From assembly GCF_001618425.1 (NCBI RefSeq), contig NZ_BDCU01000013.1, positions 1 to 64,000 of the forward strand: DNA of 64,000 nucleotides, read 5' to 3'. The notes under the pieces are model-generated. The model ran no database searches and was not told the origin of the DNA. It saw only the letters and a list, made by a program, of their open reading frames with translations. Shown in pieces: positions 33,788 to 43,300 of this stretch. A program made the translations under genes and the position numbers. The DNA comes from Nocardia fusca NBRC 14340 (lineage in GTDB: Bacteria; Actinomycetota; Actinomycetes; Mycobacteriales; Mycobacteriaceae). The number at the start of each line of letters is the position of its first letter. Within the stretch, counting starts at the first letter, position 1.

Positions 33788-34302
33788 CGAGACCCCTGAA
33801 GCTGTCAGGGAAGGCAATGTTATGGCCCGACAGGCCTTCCGGCGGTTCCAGCGGCAGGCCGGCCGGCGCGGCCGCCGGCGGGCCCGGCATCTCCAGCAGC
33901 AGTTCCACCGGCAGCAGGAACTTGGCCCCGTGCCCGCACGAGGCACCGTCCTCGACGCCGCCGAACGCCGCGATCGGCAGGGCGTCGGCCCGGCCGAGAT
34001 CGGCTGGCGTAGGCGTTGTTTCGCCCGACCGGCGTTTCGGCATGGCGGAAACCGGGCGCTGTGGCAAACTTTCGGATCCAGGGGTGTTGCGCTGTGCGCG
34101 AGGGGGCCTCGGGAAGTCCTTGCTGCGGGTGGGCCGTCGGTGAAGGGTTGCCGCAGGTAGTCGAGGCCACGAAATCCGACCTCCCGGTTCGTGTTTCATC
34201 GAACGCACTATTGCGTTTTGTTGCTGGAGGGCGCATGATGTTAGCCAGATATCAGCTCGCTCCATTCATCGAACCGAATACCCGCGATTGGGAGAGGCGT
34301 TC
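33788..34302. other. Intergenic stretch with degraded frames
   Basis: About 515 bases with no supported gene. Overlapping open frames exist on both strands (about 33820-34160 on +, 33702-34265 on -) with no recognisable domain. The second half (34190-34260) is AT-richer and may hold the promoter of the next small gene. It may be the remains of the toxin partner of the SMI1 gene. Confidence 0.45.
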
Positions 34303-34617
34303 ATGGCGGTGCAAGTGATCGGCCGGGCGTTGATGACCAGCGACCAGACCGACCATCAAGCGAAAAGCGTTGGCAGTGGCGGCTGGGTCGTCTCATTCCT
34401 ACCGGGACGGACCCTGACCACCGAGCAGGCGATAGCGGCCATGCAGGCCGCCGAAGCCGTGGCGGTGGTCGGCGGGCTGGCCGATCTCGTGGGGCTCACC
34501 ACTCTCGAAACCGTCGGCCTGGCCATCCAGGAATCACCGTGGACCAGAACCGAACCGGGGGTGCGCAGCGGTTGGCGCGGCCGGATCGGCCGGAGCCGCG
34601 CGCAGGTGGCGCTGTAG
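34303..34617 (+). CDS. Small hypothetical protein
   Basis: A 104-residue protein I do not recognise. It contains GWVVSFLPGRTLTTEQAIAA, then a hydrophobic and helical Ala/Val-rich segment AEAVAVVGGLADLVGLTTLE, and a basic C terminus (RSGWRGRIGRSRAQVAL). GGGAGAGGCG precedes the ATG, so it is probably expressed. The AT-rich region upstream could be its promoter. It ends 3 bases before the stop of the convergent methyltransferase gene. Confidence 0.6.
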   Translation: MAVQVIGRALMTSDQTDHQAKSVGSGGWVVSFLPGRTLTTEQAIAAMQAAEAVAVVGGLADLVGLTTLETVGLAIQESPWTRTEPGVRSGWRGRIGRSRAQVAL

Positions 34618-34620
34618 TTC

Positions 34621-35463
34621 TCAGCCGGGTTTGCTCGCGACGACCACGAGATTGCTGACCAGTAGCTCCCGGATGCCGGGTACTCGCACCAGCCACCAGG
34701 CCCAGCGGGGGTGGTAGCGGGGGAACAGCGCGAAGACCTGCGCCGAGGTGCTTTGCGACCAGCGCACACCGTCTGCCGCCCGGACTGCGAACAGTGAGGT
34801 GCCGAAACGGTTCTTCGGCTCCTTACCGTGCCGGCGCCGATACCGGCGGGCGGCGTACTCCCCGCCGAGATAGTGCCAGGGGCCGGTCTCGTGGCCGCCG
34901 AACGGTCCGAGCCACACCGTGTAGGACAGCACGATCATGCCTCCGGGCCGGGTGACCCGGACCATTTCGTCGGCCATCCGCCACGGCTCCGGTACGTGCT
35001 CGGCGACATTGGACGAGAAACAGATGTCCACCGCGTCGTCCCGGAACGGCAGCGCCATACCGGAGCCGCGGACCGCGGCCGGTACCGAGATACCGGCGGC
35101 GTGCATCTCCGACGGATCGGGCTCCACCGGGATATAGCGGGCACCGGCGCGGACGAACTCGTCGGCGAAGTAACCGGGACCGCCGCCGACATCGAGGACG
35201 GTGGCGCCGGCGAGATCGCGGCCGGTGAGGTCGGCGTAGAAATCGGCGAGCAGATGGGCGCTGTCGGTGGCGATACCGCCGTAGAAGCGCGCGGGATCGG
35301 TCTGTTCGAAACGGAAACTGTGCAACAGCCGCAATGACCGGCGCACGGAGGCACGACGCGCGAAGCGGAAACGCCTCGGCACCGACCGGGCCGGGAAGCC
35401 GGCGGAACCGGGCCGGGGCACGGTATCCGCGTCGCGGCCCGTCTCGGTCGATATCCGGTCCAC
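34621..35463 (-). CDS. SAM-dependent methyltransferase (Rv0224c-like)
   Basis: A 280-residue class I methyltransferase. Motif I is TVLDVGGGPGYFADEFV, motif II ends at YIPVEPD, and the later GMALPFRDDAVDICFSSNVA and VRVTRPGGMIVLSYT are usual for the Methyltransf_11 fold. The basic N terminus (RRFRFARRASVRRSLRLLH) is outside the fold. GTG 35463 has GAGGAA 7 bases upstream; the open frame extends further but without conserved sequence. It is divergent from a glycosyltransferase, as Rv0224c and Rv0225 are in mycobacteria. The acceptor is probably a lipid or glycan of the envelope, inferred from the neighbours. Confidence 0.88.
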   Translation of the reverse strand: MDRISTETGRDADTVPRPGSAGFPARSVPRRFRFARRASVRRSLRLLHSFRFEQTDPARFYGGIATDSAHLLADFYADLTGRDLAGATVLDVGGGPGYFADEFVRAGARYIPVEPDPSEMHAAGISVPAAVRGSGMALPFRDDAVDICFSSNVAEHVPEPWRMADEMVRVTRPGGMIVLSYTVWLGPFGGHETGPWHYLGGEYAARRYRRRHGKEPKNRFGTSLFAVRAADGVRWSQSTSAQVFALFPRYHPRWAWWLVRVPGIRELLVSNLVVVASKPG

Positions 35464-35668
35464 AGCTGATTCCTCGGCATCGAGCACGATGCCGAGTTTC
35501 GCACATTGTGAAAGATGACAGATTTCGCAGCCGGTAAACCCCCTCGCGAGGTCTTCGATACCGAATGGACACGCAGGTGGGCGACTTGCCGGACGTGCTC
35601 GAGCGTTAAGGTGTACCGCGATGCCCATGTCCCGTGCCCGGGACCCGAGCCCACCGGAGAACCCCCAC

Positions 35669-36877
35669 GTGCGCGAAGTACTCCTGCTCTGCTGGCGTGA
35701 TACCGGTCATCCACAGGGCGGCGGTAGCGAACGGTACCTGGAACAGGTCGGCGCGCACCTCGCCGCCCGCGGGGTGAAGGTGACGCTGCGCACCGCCCGC
35801 TATCGGGGTGCGCCGAAGCGAGAGCGGATCGACGGTATCGAGATCAGCCGGGGTGGGGGCCGGTTCTCGGTGTATCCGCGCGCGCTGGCCGCCATCGCGC
35901 TGGGTCGGTGGGGTATCGGCCCGCTGCGCGGCATCCGCCCCGAGGCCGTGATCGACACGCAGAACGGCATCCCTTTCTTCGCCCGGCTGGTCTCGGGTGT
36001 GCCCTCGGTGGTGCTGGTCCATCACGGGCACCGCGAGCAGTGGCCGGTGGCCGGTGCGATCGTCGGCCGGATCGGCTGGTGGATCGAATCGGTGCTCTCG
36101 CCCCGGGTGCACCGCGCCGACCAGTACCTCACCGTCTCCTTGCCCTCGGCCGAGGAACTGGCGACGCTCGGTGTCGACCGATCCCGGATCGCGGTGGTCC
36201 GCAACGGGGCGGAACCGGTCCCCGCGCACGTGCCGACGGGCAGCGCGGTCGTCCGTTCGCCCGAACCCCGCGTAGTGGTGCTGTCGCGGCTCGTCCCGCA
36301 CAAGCAGATCGAGGACGCACTCACCGCTGTCGCCCGGTTGCGGTCCCGGATCCCCGAGGTGCGGCTGGACGTGATCGGCGGCGGCTGGTGGGCGGACAAA
36401 CTGCGGGATCAGGCCGCTGCCCTCGGTATCGCCGACGCGGTGACCTTTCACGGCCACGTCGACGAGGGCCGTAAACACGAGTTGCTCTCCCGCGCCTGGG
36501 TGCACGTCCTGCCCTCCCGTAAAGAGGGCTGGGGGCTGGCGGTCATCGAGGCAGCCCAGCACGGCGTGCCCACCGTCGGTTACCGGTCGTCGCGTGGTCT
36601 CACCGATTCCATCGTCGACGGCGTGACCGGGGTCCTGGCCGACGACGCCGATCAGCTGGCCGCCACGGTCGGCGAACTACTGGACGACGCGGCCGCGCGC
36701 ACGATCATGGGCGAGAAGGCCCGGGCCCGGGCGCGCGAGTTCTCCTGGGAGCACACCGCCTCGGGGGTCCACCGCGTATTGGCAGCCGCCGCGGCGGGGC
36801 AGCGCGTCAGCGGACTGATCTCACCAGGGGAGGATGTCGCTGTCCAGCCGCGTGCCGAACTCCCGGCCGGCGCCTGA
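35669..36877 (+). CDS. GT-B glycosyltransferase family 4 protein (Rv0225-like)
   Basis: A 402-residue family 4 retaining glycosyltransferase. The N-terminal Rossmann domain opens VLLLCWRDTGHPQGGGSERYL (glycine-rich acceptor loop) and the C-terminal domain holds VVLSRLVPHKQIEDALTAVA and the nucleotide-sugar EX7E motif in EGWGLAVIEAAQHGVPTVGY. GTG 35669, with GGAG upstream, starts right at the domain. ATG 35621 would add 16 unconserved residues. There is no membrane segment, so it acts on the cytoplasmic face. It lies in an envelope glycan cluster with AftD; a mannosyl or similar transfer to a lipid is possible, but the sugar cannot be read. Confidence 0.9.
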   Translation: MREVLLLCWRDTGHPQGGGSERYLEQVGAHLAARGVKVTLRTARYRGAPKRERIDGIEISRGGGRFSVYPRALAAIALGRWGIGPLRGIRPEAVIDTQNGIPFFARLVSGVPSVVLVHHGHREQWPVAGAIVGRIGWWIESVLSPRVHRADQYLTVSLPSAEELATLGVDRSRIAVVRNGAEPVPAHVPTGSAVVRSPEPRVVVLSRLVPHKQIEDALTAVARLRSRIPEVRLDVIGGGWWADKLRDQAAALGIADAVTFHGHVDEGRKHELLSRAWVHVLPSRKEGWGLAVIEAAQHGVPTVGYRSSRGLTDSIVDGVTGVLADDADQLAATVGELLDDAAARTIMGEKARARAREFSWEHTASGVHRVLAAAAAGQRVSGLISPGEDVAVQPRAELPAGA

Positions 36878-37217
36878 GGGTAGGCGCCCCGGCGCCCACG
36901 ATCGGCGTCCCACCGGTCTCCACCGGTACGGCATCGGCGTACGCCGGCCCGGGCGCCGTCCCTGCACCGGCGCAACCGGCGTCTATCGAGCCCCGCGAGG
37001 CGCCTTCGTGGCGGCTCCTCCGGCTGCGCCGCCTCCGACGATCACAAAGCGATAGCCGTTTGGGCAATCGTTGCCGGCCATGCCGAGCTGTACCCGCGTC
37101 CGGTGGCGATTCCCGGCCTGCCGCATTTCGGCCTCGGGCGTAGGAGTCCGTTCGGTTTCCACGCTTCGGCGCTCACGCGGGTGTCCCCACCGGCGCTACG
37201 GCACCGGCGCGCGGACC
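36878..37217. other. Convergent intergenic region without a supported gene
   Basis: A 340-base gap between convergent genes. Short GC-rich palindromes such as GGCGCCCCGGCGCC occur just after the glycosyltransferase stop and could terminate transcription. Short frames on either strand have no recognisable features. Confidence 0.45.
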
Positions 37218-39008
37218 TCAGCTCCTGACTCTGCGTACCACGAACCCGGAGACCTGGACGGCGAGCGGTGCCACCAGCAGCAGGGCCCACAGGATGTGCG
37301 CGGCCACCACCGGCGATCGGTGTTCGGGCGCGGGCCGCGGCCGGACGTCCGGGACCCGGTACAAGGCCAGTTCGCCGGTGCTGTGGACCGGTGCCAACTG
37401 CGCCAGCGTCGCCGCGGAGTTCCCGAGCGGGCCGGGGGTGTCCCGTTCGACGAGCACCCAGCCGACGCCGAGCTGTGCCAGTTCGTCCGCCGGCCCGCCG
37501 TCGAGGAGCAGGTTCTCCACGGTCTGCGCCCGGGTGCCCTCGCCGGTCACCGTCGCGCCGCGGACGGGTAATGCCCCGGTCTGCAGGACGTCGCGGGGCA
37601 GCAGCCGCGGTGCCGGGTCCAGTACCGGAGCCGATCCGGTGTAGGGGAAGCGGCGGAACATGCCGCCCGGCAGTACGGCGATATCACCGGGCCCGTCGAC
37701 GCGCTCGGCGATTTCGTGCCAGGAGGCCGGATACTCGATCGTCCGCAGCTGCCCGCCGACCCCCCAGCCGAGATCGATCAGCGGCAGGGCCAGTACCCCG
37801 ATGAACAGCGCGGCCAGACCCGGCGACCAGCGGGCGGGGTCACGGTGGTCATCGGCGGAGTCCGGCTGCTCGTCGTCCGGGGTGTCCGCCTTCGCGCTGC
37901 TACGCCTGAAGCCCAGGCAGGCGGCGGCCGCACACAGCGCGTAGCCGGGAGCGGCCAGCGCCACGTACTTCTGAGTGTCGCGCAGCAGTCCGGCGCCGGG
38001 TACTTCGACGACCAGCCATTCCATCACCGTGAGCCCTGCGGGGGTGGCCGCCAGCGCCGGGAGCAGTACGGCCGCGACGGCCAGGGCCAGCAGGATCCGG
38101 CGGGTCCGGGTGCGCTCGAGGTCCGCGTCGGCCGCCGCAACCCGCCGGAACCCGAGCAGGACCACCGCGAGCAGCAGGATCGTCGCGACGGCGGCCAGCG
38201 GAGTCGTCCGCGATACCGGTACCGCCTCGGCGTTCCAGATACCGCCCAGTCCGGCGAGGCTGCCCACCGTGGCGAGCCAGGGTTCCGCGCGGGCGGCGAA
38301 AGCGGTGACGCCCGCGGGGTCGGAGGGTTCGGCCGCGACCCCGGAGACGGCGGTGGCCACCAGCCACGGGGCGCAGGCCAGGAGCGCGAGAGCTGTCACC
38401 CCGGGCGCGCGGCGCCATCCGGCCACGGTCACCGCGACCACGGTGGCGAGCAGGGCGCCGGTGGGGGTCAGGCCCGCGGCCGCGAGGCAGCCCGCCAGTA
38501 CCGACCGGTCCCGGAATTCATCGAATCGGGGCCGTCCGGCGGCGGTGCGCAACCGTCGTGCGGCCAGGGCCGTCCAGGGCAGCGCGGCGTAGCCGGTGAG
38601 CAGGCTCCAGTGTCCCTGGAGGAGCCGCTCGGCGATATAGGGGTTCCAGACGACGAGGGTGGTCGCCACCAGCTGCGCGGCGAGCGGAGCGCCGAGTAAC
38701 TCCCGGACGAGCACCGCGGCGCCGTACCCGGCGGCCCAGAGCGCGGCCAGCAGGACGACCTTCACCAGCAACCCGCCGTCGATCAGCGGAGACAGCGCGG
38801 CGAGCAGGGCATCCTGGGGTACGGCCCGCGGTGCCGCGTCGCCCAGACCCAGCGCGGCGTCGGTGGGATAGGAGCGCGGCGTGCTCACGGCGTCGCGCAG
38901 CAGCAGGTAGCCGGGGCGCAGCAGGGGCGCGGTGATCAGCAGGGTGAGCAGCAGGCTGTAACCGGCCGGGAGCAGACGCGTCCACCGGCCTGTTCGTTGC
39001 GCACTCAC
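37218..39008 (-). CDS. Polytopic GT-C-like membrane protein (Rv0226c-like)
   Basis: A 596-residue integral membrane protein with about 11-13 helices. TM1 is YSLLLTLLITAPLL, followed by an external loop (DAVSTPRSYPTDAALGLGD) with an Asp that would fit the GT-C catalytic loop. Later helices include VVLLAALWAAGYGAAVLV, IILLLAVVLLGFRRV-like segments and the closing HILWALLLVAPLAVQVSGFVV. A soluble C-terminal part (about 440-570) includes IAVLPGGMFRRFPYTGSAPV. It matches Rv0226c in position. It may be a polyprenyl-phosphate-sugar-dependent glycosyltransferase of arabinogalactan or lipoarabinomannan, but this is inference. Confidence 0.75.
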   Translation of the reverse strand: MSAQRTGRWTRLLPAGYSLLLTLLITAPLLRPGYLLLRDAVSTPRSYPTDAALGLGDAAPRAVPQDALLAALSPLIDGGLLVKVVLLAALWAAGYGAAVLVRELLGAPLAAQLVATTLVVWNPYIAERLLQGHWSLLTGYAALPWTALAARRLRTAAGRPRFDEFRDRSVLAGCLAAAGLTPTGALLATVVAVTVAGWRRAPGVTALALLACAPWLVATAVSGVAAEPSDPAGVTAFAARAEPWLATVGSLAGLGGIWNAEAVPVSRTTPLAAVATILLLAVVLLGFRRVAAADADLERTRTRRILLALAVAAVLLPALAATPAGLTVMEWLVVEVPGAGLLRDTQKYVALAAPGYALCAAAACLGFRRSSAKADTPDDEQPDSADDHRDPARWSPGLAALFIGVLALPLIDLGWGVGGQLRTIEYPASWHEIAERVDGPGDIAVLPGGMFRRFPYTGSAPVLDPAPRLLPRDVLQTGALPVRGATVTGEGTRAQTVENLLLDGGPADELAQLGVGWVLVERDTPGPLGNSAATLAQLAPVHSTGELALYRVPDVRPRPAPEHRSPVVAAHILWALLLVAPLAVQVSGFVVRRVRS

Positions 39009-39085
39009 GGCCAGTCACCCTACGTTCGCCGACCGCGGCGGGGCGGACCGGTATGGACGCCGGGGCGGGTGGGACACTTGCGCAC

Positions 39086-40342
39086 GTGCAGTCCGTTCGC
39101 CGTCTCCCCGCTGTGGCGGACATGACCCTGGTGACCGCGGGGGCGATGACCGCGAATATCGCGAGCTATCTGCTGCAGCTGCTGGCCGGACGCTGGCTCG
39201 GCGTGGCCGGATACAGCGAGTTCGCCAGCCTGCTCGCCGTGCAGCTGCTGTGCGCGGTACCCGCGCTGGCCCTGCAGAACGTGGTGGCACGCGAGCTGGT
39301 GCACGGTGCCGATATCGCCGCGCTGCGCGCGCTGCGCCGGCGGTGCGCGCTGCTGGTGGCCGTGGCGGTCGTGGTGTTGGTACCGGTGGTGAGTGCGTTG
39401 CTGGAGGTCGGTATCGCGGCGTCGGCGGCAGCACTGGGTTCGGCGCCCGCGCTGGTGGTGCTGGCCGGGGACCAGGGGGTGCTGCAAGGGTCGCGCCGGT
39501 TCCGTGGTCTGGCGGTGGTGCTCGGTGTCACCGGTATCGCCAAGGTGGTTCCGGCGCTGGTGGTGCTCGCCTGCGGCGGCGGCGCGACCCCGGCGCTGTG
39601 GGCGGCCGCCGGTGGCATCGCCGCCGCCGCGGTATACGCCCGGGTGGTGGCGGGCAGCGGACGGCCGGTGGTTCCGGGAGGCGAATCGGCGGAAGGCTCC
39701 GCCGCGGCGTCCGTTGTGACGCCCGGTGTCGCGCGTGGGTTCGCCGGAGTGTTCGCGGTGCTGCAGGCCGCGCAGGTCCAGGCGGCGCTGATGGCGCTGT
39801 CTTCGGCCGATCTCATCGTGGTCCGCATAGTGCTGGACGAACCCGATGCCAGCCGCTACGCGCTGGGCACGATCGCCACCAAGGTCGCGTTCTGGTTACC
39901 GCAGGCGGTCGGGGTGGTGCTGTATCCGCGGATGGCGCAACCGGCCTCGTCCGGTTCGGCCGTGCGCTCGGCGCTCGCCGTTCTCTCCGGCATCGGGGTG
40001 GTCGCCGTGCTGGGCGCGGCGCTGGCCGCCCCGCTGGCGCCGATTTTCGCGGGCCGGGACTACGCCCCGATCGAGGGCCTGCTGTGGTTGTTCGCACTGC
40101 ACGGGGCGATGCTGGCGGTACTCCAGGGGGCGTTGCTGTCGGCCATCGCGGTGCAGCGGACGGCGCTGGCGGGGATCGCGTGGGCGGGTCTGTTGGTGGA
40201 GGTGGTGCTCGTGCTCACTCTGGCGAGCAGTGTCACCGGACTGATCGCCACGGTCGCGTCCGTGGCCACCGTGACCACGACTCTCGTCGCGGTACTGGTC
40301 ATCCGGACGGCGGCGGGTCGCCGGGTTCCGGCTCCCGCCTGA
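39086..40342 (+). CDS. Polysaccharide flippase (MATE/Wzx-like)
   Basis: A 418-residue polytopic protein of the MOP superfamily with about 12 helices. It opens with MTLVTAGAMTANIASYLLQL and WLGVAGYSEFASLLAVQLL, typical of Wzx-type exporters, and contains SSADLIVVRIVLDEPDASRY and FWLPQAVGVVLYPRMAQP in the middle. Such proteins move lipid-linked sugars across the membrane. GTG 39086 is chosen; ATG 39053 and a later ATG at about 39122 are possible. Its 3' end overlaps the end of convergent aftD by 44 bases. The cargo probably belongs to the arabinan or glycolipid pathway nearby. Confidence 0.8.
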   Translation: MQSVRRLPAVADMTLVTAGAMTANIASYLLQLLAGRWLGVAGYSEFASLLAVQLLCAVPALALQNVVARELVHGADIAALRALRRRCALLVAVAVVVLVPVVSALLEVGIAASAAALGSAPALVVLAGDQGVLQGSRRFRGLAVVLGVTGIAKVVPALVVLACGGGATPALWAAAGGIAAAAVYARVVAGSGRPVVPGGESAEGSAAASVVTPGVARGFAGVFAVLQAAQVQAALMALSSADLIVVRIVLDEPDASRYALGTIATKVAFWLPQAVGVVLYPRMAQPASSGSAVRSALAVLSGIGVVAVLGAALAAPLAPIFAGRDYAPIEGLLWLFALHGAMLAVLQGALLSAIAVQRTALAGIAWAGLLVEVVLVLTLASSVTGLIATVASVATVTTTLVAVLVIRTAAGRRVPAPA

Positions 40343-43300
40343 TCCGGGGCAGCGCCGCCAGCCCGACCGCGACCACCGCGACCAGGGCCGGGAACTGGAC
40401 CCACAGCGAATCACCCATATAACCGCCGGGCATCCGCCACGGGCCGGTGGACAGTGCAGCGGCCGAGACCGCCGTGCCCGCTCCGGCGACCGCGGCGAGG
40501 GCGCGGCGCGGCAGCCGGGGCACGAATCGCACGGCCGCCAGGCCCGCGACGGTGAGTACCGTGCCCGTCACTCCGGCGATCAGGGTCGCGGCGGCGATCA
40601 GGGCGAGCGCGGCCGGTATCCGCGGTGACCATACGCCCGGCGCCGCCACCACCGGCTCGGTGCGGGGGCGGCGCGGCACGGCGAGGGCGATGAGAGGGAG
40701 CAGCAGCAGGAGGCCGAGAAGCAGCGCGAGCCGGTACCAACTGTCGATCGGGAAGGAGACGGTCACCGGGCCGGTGGTATCGGCGGGCAGCAACCAGCCC
40801 TGCTGCCAGCCGTCGACCACGATCGGCTGCAGTTCGCGGCCGTCGGCGCTCTGGGCCGACCAGCCGGTATTGGTACTCAGTGGCAGGGTCAGCAGGCGGG
40901 TGCCGGTGCTCGGGGCGGGGGCGGCGGGCTGGGTGTTCACCAGGCGCAGCCGGTCGACGAAGAACAGTTCCGTGGGCGCGACCAGCAGGTCGACGTCCCC
41001 CACGGGCAGCGAGACCGGTTGTACGGCACCGGGCGCGGTGGCCGGGAACGCGGCCGCGTCCTGCGGCGCGTCGGGGCACACCTGAGCGGGAACCGGGTCG
41101 GCGGAACGTAGTTCGCCCACGGTGGCCGTGACGCTGGTGTGGACCAGGCGGCCGCCGACCGCGATGGTCGGCCCGGCGTCGCAACCGACGGTCACCGGCC
41201 GGTCCGCCGGGGCGGGCGGCGGATATTGCGGGCCCAGGACCCCGATTTCGGCGAGCCCGGGCGGTTGGGCCTGGTGATAGCCGAGCGCCGTCCGGTCCAG
41301 CACGGCTTCCCAGCTGCGGATGCTCAACTCGATCCGGTCGGTGACCTTGGGATGCAGATCGATCCGGGAGACCTCGTGGGGTTCCTCGATCTCCCGGACC
41401 TGCGGGCCGTCGCCCAGGTTCACCGTGACCGAGGTGGGCGCGGCGGGCAGGCCGCCCAGCGAAGGCGTCAATTCCAGGCCGGTCACCAGGGTCGGCTCCG
41501 GAAGTTCGATGGTCAGCGCGGGTTTGGGCCCCAGGGTGTCGCGGACCGTGTCCTCCGGCGCGGTCCAGCTGGTGCGGGGGTCGCCGTCGGTGGCGGCGAA
41601 TGCGGAACCGCGCAGATCACCCACATCGGAGGCGCCGCGTGCCACGGGGCGCGCCGGGTCGGTCAGCAGTGCTTCCAGCGCGGGACCCTGCCGCGGGCGG
41701 ACCATGAGCCGCGGTTCGACGGTGGCCGGTGCCGGAACGGAGAGCGTCCGGCCGAACGGGCCCAGTTCTTCGGGCGCCAGCGCCAGGCCCTTACCGCAGC
41801 GGACGCGATCGGGGCTGTCGAAACACGCGCTGCGCCCGGGGAATTCCTGGCCCAGATCCCACCCGGTGACCGTCGCGCCCGGAGGTGGCGGTGGGAGGAC
41901 GGTCCGGTGCCGGATCTCGACCGGGACGCCGGCGTCACGCACGGTGTAGTCCTCCAGCCCCAGTTCGCTGATCCCGAACTGGCCGCCGGTAGTGCCGCGT
42001 TCGGTGCGGATGGCGGTGATCTTCACCCATTCGGTGGACCCCACCGGCAGCGCCACCGAAACCGGTTCGCCCGGTTCGCTGATCCGCGCCGAGACACTGC
42101 CGTTGTTGGTGCGCACCTCCACCCATTTCACCGGATCGCCGATGGCGGCGGGGGTGGTGGTGAACCGCAGCAGACCCGAGGTGAACGGTTTGTCGAGTTC
42201 GAGCCGGAGCCATTGACCCAGGGCGTATTCGCCCGCGTTGCTGATCCAGGCGGTCGCCGGGTCGCCGTCCACGGCGGCGGCGGTCGAGTTGCCGGGGGCG
42301 GCGCCGCCGATCTGCGTCGCGTCGGCCGCCGAACTCGACGCGGTGATGGTGGCCCCGGTCCAGCCGCCCTGCACCAGTTCGGCGCCCGGTACGTCGTAGT
42401 CGGGGGCCAGGTTGTGGGTGTGGCGTGCGTCGCCGGGGGCCCGCAGCGCGGAGTTGTGGTTGTCCACCCTGCCGAAATCGGTTTCCCGGTTCATCGGGGT
42501 ATCGGTCACCGTCACCGGGCCCGCCGGCAGGCCCGCGGCCGCGGCGTCGGCGGCCAGCAGGGTGGGTTCGTGCGAGGTCGCGGGGTCGCGATGCAGTCTT
42601 TCCAGCACCTCCGGCCCGCCCTGGACCACCGGTACCGATTCGAGCGGCACGGTGTAGGCGCCGGGGAACCGTTCCGGTGCGCCGGTTCCGCCGCGCACCT
42701 CGGCGGGGGTGCCGGGCGCCGGGGCGTCGACCCGATAGATCTCCACCGCGGGGTAGTCGGGCCGCAGATCCGCGTCGACCACGAAATCGTCGCGGCCGGA
42801 ATCGTTTTCCACCGGCTTCCCGAATTCGGCGACCTTGTGTAGCCCCGGCGACCCCTCCACCGCGTTGTGCGCCAGCAGCGGGCGGGTGGAGCGGGAGGTG
42901 TCCGGATCGAGATCGTTGCGCAGGACCAGTACCCCGATGCCCTGCCCGCGCAGTGCGGCGGCCAGACCGTCGGAGGGCCGGCCGTCGGCGATCAACCGCT
43001 GTATCGAATCCATCGCCCGGATGGTGCCGGGCGGGTTCAACGGGACCGCGTCCCGTACCGCCCACGGGGTCTGCGCCAGCGCCTGGAGGGGTTCGTCCCG
43101 GGTCAGGCCCCACACCTGGCTGCCGAAGGGGGCGCCGGGGACCACCAGGGCCCGGGTGTCGGCGGCGTTCGCACGTAACCAGTCCGCGGTCTGCTGCCAG
43201 TAGGGCGGGACCGCGTCGTAGGCGCCGCGCGGCGCGAGCTTCCCGGTCCAGGCCAGGGAACTGGACAGCGCGAGTGCCGCGAGGATCAGCATGGCGACCG

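Noticed and set aside
33702..34265. Minus-strand gene opposite the end of the SMI1 gene
   Set aside because: It overlaps the SMI1 gene, has no recognisable domain and no convincing start; treated as a degraded stretch.
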